From NCBI RefSeq assembly GCF_002803155.1, contig NZ_NNBP01000001.1, positions 186,001-250,000 on the forward strand: DNA of 64,000 nucleotides, given 5' to 3'. A program made the position numbers and the translations under genes. This document shows, piece by piece, positions 25,514 through 35,301 of this stretch. The notes below the pieces were generated by a model. That model worked only from the letters and a program-made list of their open reading frames with translations. It was not told where the DNA came from and ran no database searches. The stretch's first letter is position 1. Every line of letters begins with the position of its first letter. This DNA is from Streptomyces sp. CB02959 (GTDB lineage: Bacteria; Actinomycetota; Actinomycetes; Streptomycetales; Streptomycetaceae).

Positions 25514-25786
25514 TCAGGCGAGGGGGAGCGCCACGGACCGGGCTCCCCCGGCCCGCGCCGGAGGAGCCCCGCAGAAATCCGCCTCGGCCACGTCGACGTA
25601 GAGCGCCGGATCCGGCAACCAGTCGCCGTTGATGTCGAGCGTCAACTGGTGTCTGCCGTCCGGGGTGCCGAACATCGCGGAGAGGGAGCCGTTGGTCCGG
25701 CCGGTGTGGCCCAGCACCGTCACCCCGCAGGACAGGTCGACTGAGTCGATCCCGAGCCCGGACGTGCGGGTGCTGTGCTGCTTCAT
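25514..25786 (-). pseudogene. C-terminal relic of a serine hydrolase (beta-lactamase/DD-peptidase family)
   Basis: A 90-aa frame containing SGLGIDSVDLSCGVTVLGHTGRTNG. This matches the third active-site region (HTG, after a GLG-x-CG block) near the C-terminus of class C beta-lactamase-like D-Ala-D-Ala carboxypeptidases. The S-x-x-K and Y-x-N motifs, normally ~200-300 residues earlier, are absent. The preceding ~280 bp encodes nothing similar in any frame I read. It ends 13 bp from the PucR gene. It is best seen as a truncated remnant; a short expressed protein is possible. Confidence 0.55.
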
Positions 25787-26070
25787 GGGCGGGGACTCCC
25801 GTCGCCGTCGGTCCAGGGTGCGTCCGTACGGCGGGGAGGACGCCGAACGCGGGCCGGGGGGTTGATCGTTCGTTCCGCACGGGTCGCCGCCACCGGATGC
25901 CCCGGAGTGCCCCGGGACGGCACCTGTTGTCCATGAAGCCGTTGTCCACAGGGCCTGTTGCCGGACGCTACCGGCAAGTAGCGTGTCCGCCGACCGAGGG
26001 AACCGACCGCCGGGTCGGCCCTCCGGGCACTGCTGCCTGCCGCCATGTACTGCCGCCCCAGGGGGATTTG

Positions 26071-27798
26071 ATGCACGGGATGAACCGCCGACAGTTCATG
26101 ACGAGAATGTCCGCCGTGGCGGCGGGCGCCGCACTGTGGTCGGCCGGCTCCTACGACCAGGCGCTGGCGGTCACCGCGGCGCGGGCCGTGCGGACCAGGG
26201 GCACCACGCTGGAGCAGGCCGCCCGCCCGGTCGGCACCGGGGCGTACAAGAGGCTGGTGGCCGGGCCCGGTTGGCCGCTGGTGGTGCGCGGCGACCTGGC
26301 CGGTGCCGGCGCGGGGCGGGACGACCGGCGGACCGGGCTCGCCTCGTTCGTTCAGTTCACCGACCTGCACCTGGCGGACGTCGAGTCGCCGGTCCGGTTC
26401 GAGTACCTCGCCCGGTTCAACGACAGCGCGTACCGCCCCCAGGAGGCGCTGACCGTGCGCGGCGCCTCGTCACTGGTCGAGCGGGTCAACGCGGTGCGCC
26501 GGGGCCCGTACACCGACCTGCCGTTCGGCTCGGTGATGGCCACCGGCGACAACACCGACAACCACGAGCAGATCGAACTCGACTGGTACCTCACGGTGAT
26601 GAGCGGCGGCCGGATCACCCCCAGCAGCGGCGACCCCCGGCGCTACGAAGGCGTGCAGAACTCCGGCAACGCGGCGTACTGGAACCCGGAGTCCACGCTC
26701 CAGGACGCCTACAAGGCCAAGGGGCTGCCGCAGATACCGGGCTTCCTGTCCGGCGCGACCCGCCCGTTCACCGCACCCGGCCTGTCCATGCCCTGGTACA
26801 CCACGGTCGGCAACCACGACGACAGCATCGAGGGCACCCTGCCCGACCTCGGCCTGCTGGGCGAGCTGTACACCGGCGACCGGAAGTTGGAGGGCTGCGA
26901 CGACGCCGCCGCGGCCCGGCTCGCGGACGCCCTCAAGAACGACCCGGCGCACGCCGCGACGCTGCTCGGTTCGCTGCTGGCCGGCGGCGGCGCGATCCGC
27001 AAGATCACCCCGGACGAGCGGCGCCGCCCGTTCACCCCGGCCGAGTTCGCCAAGGCCCACCTGGACCCGGCGTACACCGGCGCGGGCCCGGTGGGCCACG
27101 GCTTCACGTCCGACGCGGCGGCGAGCGGTCGCCTCTACTACACCTTCCCGCTCGCCGAAGGCGTCCTGGGCATCAGCCTGGACACCACCAACCGGGCCGG
27201 CTGGGCGGACGGTTCGCTGGGCACGGCCCAGCTGCGGTGGCTGGAGTCGGTCCTCCAGTCGCACAGCAGCCGCTGGTACGACGCCGACGGCCGCCCGGTG
27301 CGCGGCAGCGGCGGCGATTCCCTGATCGTCCTCTTCAGCCACCACACCAGCGCCACCATGGGCAATCTGCTGCCCGACCCCTACCACCCCTTCGAGGCGC
27401 GGCACGACGGCAACGCCCTGGTCGCCCTGCTCCAGCGCTACCCGAACGTGGTCGCCTGGGTGAACGGCCACACTCACGAGAACCGCATCACCCCGCACGG
27501 CCACGCGGTGCCCGAGCGCGCCTTCTGGGAGATCAACACCGCCTCGCACGTCGACTTCCCGCAGCACGCCCGGATCATCGAGCTGGCCGACAACGGCGAC
27601 GGCACGCTGTCCCTGTTCACCACCCTCATAGAGTCCGCCGCCCCGTACACCACCGACGTCACCGACACCTCCGACGCCGGGCTCGCCGCGCTCTACCGCG
27701 AGCTGTCCTACAACGACCCGTACGCCACCCCGGACGCCAAGCTCGGCACGCCCGCCGACCACAACACCGAGCTCCTGCTCACCCGCCCCGGGAAGTGA
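26071..27798 (+). CDS. Secreted metallophosphoesterase, PPA1498-like (TIGR03767-type)
   Basis: A 575-aa exported calcineurin-like phosphoesterase. The N-terminal Tat-like signal (NRRQFMTRMSAVAAGAALWS) directly follows the ATG, which has AGGGGGA upstream. Metal-binding motifs in order are VQFTDLHLAD, ATGDNTDNHEQ, TVGNHDDS, LFSHHTSATMG and WVNGHTHENRI. Its length and the large insertion between the third and fourth motifs fit the PPA1498 group. Substrate unknown. It is the second secreted phosphoesterase in the window, unrelated in detail to the one at 19 kb. Confidence 0.88.
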   Translation: MHGMNRRQFMTRMSAVAAGAALWSAGSYDQALAVTAARAVRTRGTTLEQAARPVGTGAYKRLVAGPGWPLVVRGDLAGAGAGRDDRRTGLASFVQFTDLHLADVESPVRFEYLARFNDSAYRPQEALTVRGASSLVERVNAVRRGPYTDLPFGSVMATGDNTDNHEQIELDWYLTVMSGGRITPSSGDPRRYEGVQNSGNAAYWNPESTLQDAYKAKGLPQIPGFLSGATRPFTAPGLSMPWYTTVGNHDDSIEGTLPDLGLLGELYTGDRKLEGCDDAAAARLADALKNDPAHAATLLGSLLAGGGAIRKITPDERRRPFTPAEFAKAHLDPAYTGAGPVGHGFTSDAAASGRLYYTFPLAEGVLGISLDTTNRAGWADGSLGTAQLRWLESVLQSHSSRWYDADGRPVRGSGGDSLIVLFSHHTSATMGNLLPDPYHPFEARHDGNALVALLQRYPNVVAWVNGHTHENRITPHGHAVPERAFWEINTASHVDFPQHARIIELADNGDGTLSLFTTLIESAAPYTTDVTDTSDAGLAALYRELSYNDPYATPDAKLGTPADHNTELLLTRPGK

Positions 27799-27800
27799 GC

Positions 27801-27834
27801 GAGGCGGACGCGGGCCCCGGCCCGTGTCCGCCTC
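27801..27834. terminator. Bidirectional terminator
   Basis: A 15-bp stem with one wobble (27801-27815 / 27820-27834) and a CCCG loop lies between the convergent phosphoesterase and TetR genes. Confidence 0.8.
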
Positions 27835-27853
27835 TGCCGCACGTCCGCCCCGG

Positions 27854-28483
27854 CTACGCGTCCGCCCCGGCCGGGTCCGGCTGCGTCCGGTCCGGGCCCA
27901 GCACCTCGCCCGCCGTCACCCGGCGCAGCGCCTCCGCCAGGTCGGCGCCGGACGGCATCCCGTCCGGCCGGACCAGCGACTGCACCATCAGGCCGGTGAG
28001 CAGGGCCTGGTAGAAGGTGCCGACGATGCGGGCGGCGTCCGGGTCCACCTCGGTGTCCGGCACCCCCTCGAAGACCGCGACCAGTCCCTCGCCGCCCTCC
28101 GGCAGCACCTCGCCGATCGCCTCCCGCAGCCCCTCGTCGCGCGGCAGCAGCCCGAGCACCTCGACCTGGGCGGCGATGAACTCCCGCTCGGTGGCGATGC
28201 GGTGCAGCACGGTGTCCCAGGTGGCGGCGAAGCGCTCCAGCGGCCCGGCGCCCTCGGCCGCCTCCTCGCCGGCCGGGGGCGGCGCTGCGATCCCCGAGCC
28301 CCACTCCTCGCTGGACGCGACGACCGCCTGGCGCATCAGGGCGTCCTTGGAGCCGTAGTGGTAGCCGATGGAGGCGAGGTTGGCGCCGGAGGCGGCCACG
28401 ATGTCGCGGGCGGTGGTGCGCGCGTACCCCTTCTCCACGAGGCACCGCTTGGCGCCCTCCAGCAGATCTTCGCGGTGTCCCAT
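27854..28483 (-). CDS. TetR family transcriptional regulator
   Basis: A 209-aa repressor. The N-terminal helix-turn-helix is ARTTARDIVAASGANLASIG followed by YHYGSKDAL. An all-alpha effector domain follows, ending in an Asp/Pro-rich tail. The start is ATG at 28483. A 36-bp inverted repeat lies 23-58 bp upstream, so autorepression is likely. The neighbouring PRC-barrel gene is on the same strand just upstream. No obvious efflux or catabolic target is adjacent, so the effector cannot be guessed. Confidence 0.92.
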   Translation of the reverse strand: MGHREDLLEGAKRCLVEKGYARTTARDIVAASGANLASIGYHYGSKDALMRQAVVASSEEWGSGIAAPPPAGEEAAEGAGPLERFAATWDTVLHRIATEREFIAAQVEVLGLLPRDEGLREAIGEVLPEGGEGLVAVFEGVPDTEVDPDAARIVGTFYQALLTGLMVQSLVRPDGMPSGADLAEALRRVTAGEVLGPDRTQPDPAGADA

Positions 28484-28505
28484 GCGGGCACCCTACCCCC
28501 GGCCA

Positions 28506-28541
28506 TACGCCCGTACCAGACAAGCGTCTTACACGGGCGTA
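28506..28541. promoter_or_regulatory. Nested palindrome, probable TetR operator
   Basis: Outer arms TACGCCCGT / ACGGGCGTA (28506-28514 / 28533-28541) and inner arms AGAC / GTCT (28518-28521 / 28526-28529) share the same centre. It lies directly upstream of the TetR gene. The inner AGACAAGCGTCT resembles a standard TetR operator. Confidence 0.6.
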
Positions 28542-28571
28542 CCCGAGGCTCCGGCGCGCGGCCGGGCCCGC

Positions 28572-29354
28572 TCAGCGCGGCCGGCCCGTTCCCGGCCCGC
28601 CGCGCTCGTCCCGGCCGCTGGCCCGGCCGTCGTCGGACTCCGTCCTCTTCCCAGGGGCCTCTGCGTCGCCCCCGCGCCGCTCGCCGCCGCCCTCCGCACG
28701 CTCTTCGGGCTGCGCGGTCTTGCGGGTGTCCTCGGGGCCGCGGGCGGTCTCCTGCTCCGGGCCGCCGCGGGACATCTCCATCGGGCGGCTCTCGTCCCGG
28801 GTCCGGGCGTCGGTCAGCTTGTTGCGCTCGGCGCCGGCCCGGGTGCGGTGCCGCACGGCGGGCTCCGCGGGCGTCCGGTCCCGGCTCCCCGCCGCACCCC
28901 CGCCGGCCGTCCGCTCCGTCGGCCCGGCGTTCCCCGTCGGCCCCGTCGGCCCCGTCGGCCCAGCCGTGCCGGTCGTCCCACTCGTCCCGGCAGTGCCTGT
29001 GGTCCCGCTCGTCCCGGGCGGCTCGGTAGTCCCCGGCCGGACCATCCCGTAGTGGCGGTAGAGCCGCTCCTCCTCGGACGGGTCGAGATGGCCTTCGGCG
29101 TCGATCCTCGGCGCCTCCTTGATCGTCGCCTTGGTGTGCGGGACGTGCAGCTCGTCGCCGGTCCGCCGGGCTCCGGCCAGCGGCACGAAGGACTCCTTCA
29201 TCCCGAACAGCCCGGTCCGCACGGTGATCCACTCGGGCTCGTTGGTGGCGTCGTCCCGGTACACCTGCTGGACGAGGCCCACCTTCGCGCCCTCCGCGTC
29301 CACCACGTGCAGTCCGGTCAGGCTCTGCGGCGTGCCACCCAGGGGTGCGTTCAT
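28572..29354 (-). CDS. PRC-barrel domain protein with a low-complexity, collagen-like tail
   Basis: A 260-aa protein. Residues ~8-80 form a PRC barrel (SLTGLHVVDAEGAKVGLVQQ, then WITVRTGLFGMKESFVPL), a fold found in RimM and photosynthetic reaction centre H. A DPSEEERLYRHYG helix follows. Residues ~105-150 are Gly/Thr/Pro triplets including GPTGPTGPTG, and the rest is a charged, disordered Arg/Glu tail. AAGGAGG precedes the ATG. Streptomyces PRC-barrel proteins are usually stress-related; this tail is longer and more repetitive than I expect. Function unknown. Confidence 0.85.
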   Translation of the reverse strand: MNAPLGGTPQSLTGLHVVDAEGAKVGLVQQVYRDDATNEPEWITVRTGLFGMKESFVPLAGARRTGDELHVPHTKATIKEAPRIDAEGHLDPSEEERLYRHYGMVRPGTTEPPGTSGTTGTAGTSGTTGTAGPTGPTGPTGNAGPTERTAGGGAAGSRDRTPAEPAVRHRTRAGAERNKLTDARTRDESRPMEMSRGGPEQETARGPEDTRKTAQPEERAEGGGERRGGDAEAPGKRTESDDGRASGRDERGGPGTGRPR

Positions 29355-29591
29355 GGCGTCCTGCCTCCTTCCGCGCGCACCCGCTCCACGGCACGCGCAG
29401 TTCCCATTGCGCGTCGCGAACGCCGCCCCAGCGACTCGGCGGCCGCGGCGGCACCGGACCCCGGCGGCCCCTCGACGGCACTGCGGGCGCGCCCGCCAGC
29501 GGCACCCCCCTACGCCATCCGAGTGAATCGTTGACGCGTCAGCCACCCCGGGCGCCGGGACCGCCCCCTCCCCGCCCGGCCCGAACGGCCG

Positions 29592-29627
29592 CGGGCCCGG
29601 CCCCCGCCGAAGCGGGGACCGGGCCCG
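29592..29627. terminator. serA terminator
   Basis: A 16-bp stem with one wobble (29592-29607 / 29612-29627) and a CGAA loop begins 23 bp after the serA stop. Confidence 0.8.
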
Positions 29628-29649
29628 TTGACCTGCGAGAACCGGTGGC

Positions 29650-31254
29650 TCAGTGGGTGAGGTTCACCGCGCGCACCGAGGTCGCGCCGATCTCCTCGGA
29701 GATCTCCGCCAGCACGTTCGCCGGGATGCTGTCGTCGACCGTGAGCGCGACCAGCGCCTCACCGCCGACGTCGGCCCGGGAGACCTGCATCCCGCCGATG
29801 TTGATGCCCGCCTCGCCCAGGATCCGGCCGACGGTGCCGACGACGCCGGGGCGGTCGGTGTAGCGCAGGAAGGCCATGTGGTCGGCGATCGCCAGGTCGA
29901 TGGAGTGGTCACCGACCGCCACGACCTTCTGGACGTTCTTGTGCCCGGCGAGGGTGCCGGAGATCGACACCTCCTCGCCGCCCGCGAGGGTGCCGCGCAC
30001 GGTGACCACGTTGCGGTGCTCGGGCGACTCGCTGCTGGTGGTCAGCCGCACCTCGACGCCGCGCTCCTGCGCGAACAGCGGGGCGTTGACGTAGGACACC
30101 GTCTCGTCCACGACGTCCTCGAACACGCCCTTGAGCGCGGAGAGTTCGAGCACCTTGACGTCGTGCTGGGTGATCTCGCCGTACACCTCGACGTCGAGGC
30201 GCAGGGCGACCTCGCCGGCCAGCGCGGTGAAGATCCGGCCCAGCCGCTCGGCCAGCGGAAGCCCGGGCTTGACGTCCTCGGCGATCACACCGCCCTGGAC
30301 GTTGACCGCGTCCGGCACCAGCTCGCCGGCGAGCGCCAGCCGCACCGACTTGGCGACCGCGATACCGGCCTTCTCCTGCGCCTCACCCGTCGAGGCGCCC
30401 AGGTGCGGCGTGCACACGACCTGGTCGAAGGCGAAGAGCGGCGAGTCGGTGCAGGGCTCGACGGCATACACGTCGAGGCCCGCGCCGGCCACCCGGCCCT
30501 CCTTGAGCGCGCTGGCCAGCGCCTCCTCGTCGACGATCCCACCGCGGGCGGCGTTGACGATCCGGACGCTCGGCTTGACCTTGTGCAGCGCCTCGTCGCC
30601 GATCAGGCCGAGGGTCTCGGGGGTCTTGGGGAGGTGGACGGTGATGAAGTCCGCGACCTCCAGCAGCTCGTCCAGGGTCAGCAGCTTGACGCCCATCTGC
30701 GCGGCGCGGGCCGGCTGCACGTAGGGGTCGTACGCCACGACCTTCATGCCGAAGGCGGACATCCGCTGGGCGACCAGGACACCGATCCGGCCCAGGCCCA
30801 CCACACCGAGGGTCTTCTCGCTGAGCTCGACACCGGTGTACTTGCTGCGCTTCCACTCGCCGTTCTTCAGCGCGGTGTTCGCCTGCGGGATGTTGCGGGC
30901 GGTGGCGACCAGCAGACCGCAGGCCAGCTCGGCGGCGGTGACGATGTTGGAGGTCGGGGCGTTGACGACCATCACGCCGGCCTTGGTGGCGGCGGAGACG
31001 TCGACGTTGTCCAGGCCCACGCCGGCCCGGGCGACGACCTTCAGCTTCTTGGCGGCGGCGATCGCCTCGGCGTCGATCTTCGTCGCGCTGCGCACGAGAA
31101 CGGCGTCGACATCGGCGATGGCGGGCAGCAGCTCGGCGCGGTCGGCGCCGTTGCAGTGCCGGATCTCGAAGTCCGGGCCGAGGGCGTCGACGGTGGCCGG
31201 CGACAGTTCCTCGGCGATCAGTACAACGGGTTTACCCGGGTTGGCAGTGCTCAC
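29650..31254 (-). CDS. serA: D-3-phosphoglycerate dehydrogenase
   Basis: A 534-aa long-form PGDH of the actinobacterial type, first enzyme of serine synthesis. NAD-binding GLGRIGVLVA and the catalytic residues NAARGGIVDEEAL (Arg), DVYAVEP (Glu) and TPHLGASTGEAQ (His) are all present. The intervening allosteric domain (~315-455) and a C-terminal ACT domain (FLRYTDRPGVVGTVG ... INIGGMQVSR) imply serine feedback. The GTG at 31254 has GAGGA upstream; an ATG 18 bp earlier is an alternative. It follows ilvC on the same strand, past a terminator. Confidence 0.96.
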   Translation of the reverse strand: MSTANPGKPVVLIAEELSPATVDALGPDFEIRHCNGADRAELLPAIADVDAVLVRSATKIDAEAIAAAKKLKVVARAGVGLDNVDVSAATKAGVMVVNAPTSNIVTAAELACGLLVATARNIPQANTALKNGEWKRSKYTGVELSEKTLGVVGLGRIGVLVAQRMSAFGMKVVAYDPYVQPARAAQMGVKLLTLDELLEVADFITVHLPKTPETLGLIGDEALHKVKPSVRIVNAARGGIVDEEALASALKEGRVAGAGLDVYAVEPCTDSPLFAFDQVVCTPHLGASTGEAQEKAGIAVAKSVRLALAGELVPDAVNVQGGVIAEDVKPGLPLAERLGRIFTALAGEVALRLDVEVYGEITQHDVKVLELSALKGVFEDVVDETVSYVNAPLFAQERGVEVRLTTSSESPEHRNVVTVRGTLAGGEEVSISGTLAGHKNVQKVVAVGDHSIDLAIADHMAFLRYTDRPGVVGTVGRILGEAGINIGGMQVSRADVGGEALVALTVDDSIPANVLAEISEEIGATSVRAVNLTH

Positions 31255-31524
31255 GTGGTCTTCAATCCTCATCTGGTCCGCTGCGGGTGCCTCCCACGCC
31301 CTGGAGGCAGTGGGGGAGGACGGCCGTCCCGACGGCCGAAGGCGGTGTAGGGGAAAGCCGCGTGGAAGACGCACGACGCTGTGAGCCTGACGCGCTTGTG
31401 ACGAGCAGTGTAGTGGCGGCGCCCGGCACCGTCTGTGCCGAAGCGGAAGGATCACCCATGCGTGGTTCTACGCGGTGGACAAGGTGGTGCGGCGGTACGC
31501 GCCTGCACGGCGCCGCCACATACG

Positions 31525-31560
31525 GACAGGGGGCCGCGAGCAGTTTCGCGGCCCCCTGTC
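31525..31560. terminator. ilvBNC operon terminator
   Basis: A 14-bp perfect stem (31525-31538 / 31547-31560) begins 7 bp after the ilvC stop. Confidence 0.8.
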
Positions 31561-31567
31561 CCGGGGC

Positions 31568-32668
<1,101 letters not shown>

Positions 32669-33193
32669 TCAGGCCGTACGGTCCAGTGCGCGCAGCGAGC
32701 GGTCGGTGATGGACCGGGCGCCACGGCCTATGGCGATGGTGCCGGACTGCACCAGCTCCTTGATGCCGAACGGCTCCAGCATCCGGAGCATCGCCTCCAG
32801 CTTGTCGCTGGACCCGGTGGCCTCGATCGTCACGGCGTCCGGCGAGACGTCCACCGTCTTGGCGCGGAAGAGCTGGACGATCTCGACGATCTGCGAGCGG
32901 GTCTCGTTGTCGGCGCGGACCTTCACCAGGACCAGTTCGCGCTGGATGGCCGAGCCGGGCTCCAGCTCGACGATCTTCAGCACGTTGACGAGCTTGTTGA
33001 GCTGCTTGGTGACCTGCTCCAGCGGCAGCGACTCGACGCTGACCACGATGGTGATGCGGGAGATGTCGGGGTGCTCCGTGACCCCGACCGCCAGCGAGTC
33101 GATGTTGAAGCCGCGGCGGGAGAACAGCGCGGCGATCCGGGCGAGGATGCCGGGGGTGTTCTCCACCAGGACGGAGAGCGTGTGCTTGGACAT
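32669..33193 (-). CDS. ilvN: Acetolactate synthase small (regulatory) subunit
   Basis: A 174-aa regulatory subunit giving valine feedback. The N-terminal ACT domain (HTLSVLVENTPGILARIAAL, then RRGFNIDSLAV) is followed by the C-terminal ALS_ss domain (residues ~85-165). It lies 41 bp after ilvB and 102 bp before ilvC. A purine-rich tract (AAGAAGAGAGAAG) serves as its ribosome site. Confidence 0.97.
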   Translation of the reverse strand: MSKHTLSVLVENTPGILARIAALFSRRGFNIDSLAVGVTEHPDISRITIVVSVESLPLEQVTKQLNKLVNVLKIVELEPGSAIQRELVLVKVRADNETRSQIVEIVQLFRAKTVDVSPDAVTIEATGSSDKLEAMLRMLEPFGIKELVQSGTIAIGRGARSITDRSLRALDRTA

Positions 33194-33234
33194 GTCGTCT
33201 TCTCTCTTCTTCCGTGCGTCCGTGTCGTCCTGGC

Positions 33235-35094
33235 TCAGTCGTCTTCGTTGTCGCCGAAGTCGGGACGGACGCCCCGGGCGGCCATGACCTCGTCGTTGGA
33301 GGTGCCGGCGGCGACCATCGGCCACACCTGGGCGTCCTCGTGGACGATGAAGTCGACCACGACCGGGCGGTCGTTGATCGCGTTGGCCTTGGCGATGACC
33401 GCGTCCAGCTCCGCCGGGTCCTCACAGCGCAGCGCGACGCAGCCCATGGCCTCGGACAGCTTGACGAAGTCCGGGATCCGGGTGCCCTTGCTCGGCTGCT
33501 TGCCGTCCGCCTCGGGGCCGCTGTGCAGCACGGTGTTGGAGTAGCGCTGGTTGTAGAAGAGGGTCTGCCACTGGCGGACCATGCCCAGCGCGCCGTTGTT
33601 GATGATCGCGACCTTGATCGGGATGTTGTTGAGCGCGCAGGTGACCAGTTCCTGATTGGTCATCTGGAAGCAGCCGTCACCGTCGATCGCCCAGACCGTG
33701 CGGTCCGGCTGGCCGGCCTTGGCGCCCATCGCGGCGGGCACGGCGTAGCCCATGGTGCCGGCGCCGCCGGAGTTCAGCCAGGTCGCGGGCTGCTCGTAGT
33801 TGATGAAGTGGGCGGCCCACATCTGGTGCTGGCCGACGCCCGCGGCGAAGATCGTGTCCGCCGGGGCGAGCTTGCCGATCCGCTCGATGACCTGCTGCGG
33901 GGAGAGGCTGCCGTCGTCCGGCAGGTCGTAGCCCAGCGGGTAGGTCTCGCGCCAGCGGTTGAGGTCCTTCCACCAGGCGCTGTAGTCACCCTTGTGGCCG
34001 GCCGCGTGCTCGGCCTGGACCGCCACGATCAGGTCGGCGATGACCTCGCGGGCGTCCCCGACGATCGGCACGTCCGCGGCGCGGTTCTTGCCGATCTCCG
34101 CCGGGTCGATGTCGGCGTGCACGACCTTGGCGTACGGGGCGAAGGAGTCCAGCTTGCCGGTGACCCGGTCGTCGAAGCGGGCGCCGAGGGTGATCAGCAG
34201 GTCCGCCTTCTGGAGCGCGGCGACGGCGGTGACCGCGCCGTGCATGCCGGGCATGCCCAGGTGCTGCGGGTGGCTGTCAGGGAAGGCGCCCAGCGCCATC
34301 AGGGTGGTGGTGACCGGGGCACCGGTCAGCTCGGCGAGCACCTTGAGCTCGGCGGTGGCGCCGGCCTTCAGGACACCGCCGCCGACGTAGAGCACCGGAC
34401 GCTTGGACTCGGCGATCAGCCGAGCCGCCTCGCGGATCTGCTTGGCGTGCGGCTTGGTGACCGGGCGGTAGCCGGGCAGGTCGGTGTGCGGCGGCCAGAC
34501 GAAGGTGGTCTGCGCCTGGAGGGCGTCCTTGGCGATGTCGACCAGGACCGGGCCGGGGCGGCCGGTGGAGGCGACGTGGAACGCCTCGGCGATCGTCTTG
34601 GGGATGTCGGCCGGGTCGGTGACCAGCCAGTTGTGCTTGGTGATCGGCATCGTGATGCCGCAGATGTCCGCCTCCTGGAAGGCGTCCGTACCGATCGCCT
34701 TGGAGGCCACCTGGCCGGTGATCGCGACCAGCGGGACGGAGTCCATGTGCGCGTCGGCGATCGGGGTGACCAGGTTGGTGGCGCCCGGCCCGGACGTCGC
34801 CATGCAGACCCCGACCTTGCCGGTGGCCTGGGCGTATCCGGTGGCGGCGTGTCCCGCGCCCTGCTCGTGCCGCACCAGCACGTGCCGGACCTTCGAGGAG
34901 TCCATCATCGGGTCGTACGCCGGCAGGATCGCACCGCCGGGAATGCCGAACACGGTGTCGGCCCCGACCTCCTCCAGCGAACGGATGAGGGACTGCGCGC
35001 CCGTGACGTGCTCGACGATCGCGGGCTGCTGCGATCCGCCGGAGTTACGGGCCCGCGGCTGCGGATGGTGGGCCCCGTTGGCCTGCTCGGTCAT
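33235..35094 (-). CDS. ilvB: Acetolactate synthase large (catalytic) subunit
   Basis: A 619-aa ThDP enzyme making 2-acetolactate (Val/Leu) or 2-aceto-2-hydroxybutyrate (Ile). The activating Glu lies in [18 protein letters not shown], and the ThDP motif starts at GDGCFQM and ends with the AIINN pair. An FAD-binding central domain is present. The first ~30 residues are a disordered, poorly conserved head. A 207-bp leader with a leader peptide and attenuator precedes it. It heads ilvBNC. Confidence 0.97.
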   Translation of the reverse strand: MTEQANGAHHPQPRARNSGGSQQPAIVEHVTGAQSLIRSLEEVGADTVFGIPGGAILPAYDPMMDSSKVRHVLVRHEQGAGHAATGYAQATGKVGVCMATSGPGATNLVTPIADAHMDSVPLVAITGQVASKAIGTDAFQEADICGITMPITKHNWLVTDPADIPKTIAEAFHVASTGRPGPVLVDIAKDALQAQTTFVWPPHTDLPGYRPVTKPHAKQIREAARLIAESKRPVLYVGGGVLKAGATAELKVLAELTGAPVTTTLMALGAFPDSHPQHLGMPGMHGAVTAVAALQKADLLITLGARFDDRVTGKLDSFAPYAKVVHADIDPAEIGKNRAADVPIVGDAREVIADLIVAVQAEHAAGHKGDYSAWWKDLNRWRETYPLGYDLPDDGSLSPQQVIERIGKLAPADTIFAAGVGQHQMWAAHFINYEQPATWLNSGGAGTMGYAVPAAMGAKAGQPDRTVWAIDGDGCFQMTNQELVTCALNNIPIKVAIINNGALGMVRQWQTLFYNQRYSNTVLHSGPEADGKQPSKGTRIPDFVKLSEAMGCVALRCEDPAELDAVIAKANAINDRPVVVDFIVHEDAQVWPMVAAGTSNDEVMAARGVRPDFGDNEDD

Positions 35095-35151
35095 CTGCGT
35101 CTCTTCTCGAAGCTGAGGGTTTTGACGGGATTTGTGAGGTTGCGATGCAAC

Positions 35152-35185
35152 AAAAAACCCCTCGTGCCGTGAGGCAAGCGAGGGG
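35152..35185 (-). promoter_or_regulatory. Intrinsic terminator (attenuator) in the ilvB leader
   Basis: On the - strand CCCCTCG pairs with CGAGGGG and TGCC with GGCA, with a 2-nt bulge, followed by six T residues (35157-35152). It sits 58 bp before the ilvB ATG and 42 bp after the leader-peptide stop. Confidence 0.85.
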
Positions 35186-35226
35186 AGCGCGTCGGTGTGG
35201 TCAGCTGGGTTCGTCAGGGCCCAGCT

Positions 35227-35268
35227 TCAGCCGACGCGCTTTCCAAGTACGAGAATTCGGGTGCGCAT
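35227..35268 (-). CDS. ilvB leader peptide MRTRILVLGKRVG
   Basis: A 13-aa ORF with an Ile-Leu-Val-Leu run, an ATG start and GGGGGAGGG 8 nt upstream. It matches the known actinobacterial ilvB leader. Stalling at the branched-chain codons is expected to prevent the downstream terminator from forming. Confidence 0.88.
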   Translation of the reverse strand: MRTRILVLGKRVG

Positions 35269-35301
35269 GGCACTGACCCTCCCCCTCCTGCGCACCGAGT
35301 G

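Noticed and set aside
35095..35301. T-box riboswitch in the ilvB leader
   Set aside because: No T-box sequence or specifier-stem layout is seen; the leader peptide with Ile-Leu-Val-Leu and the simple terminator explain the region.
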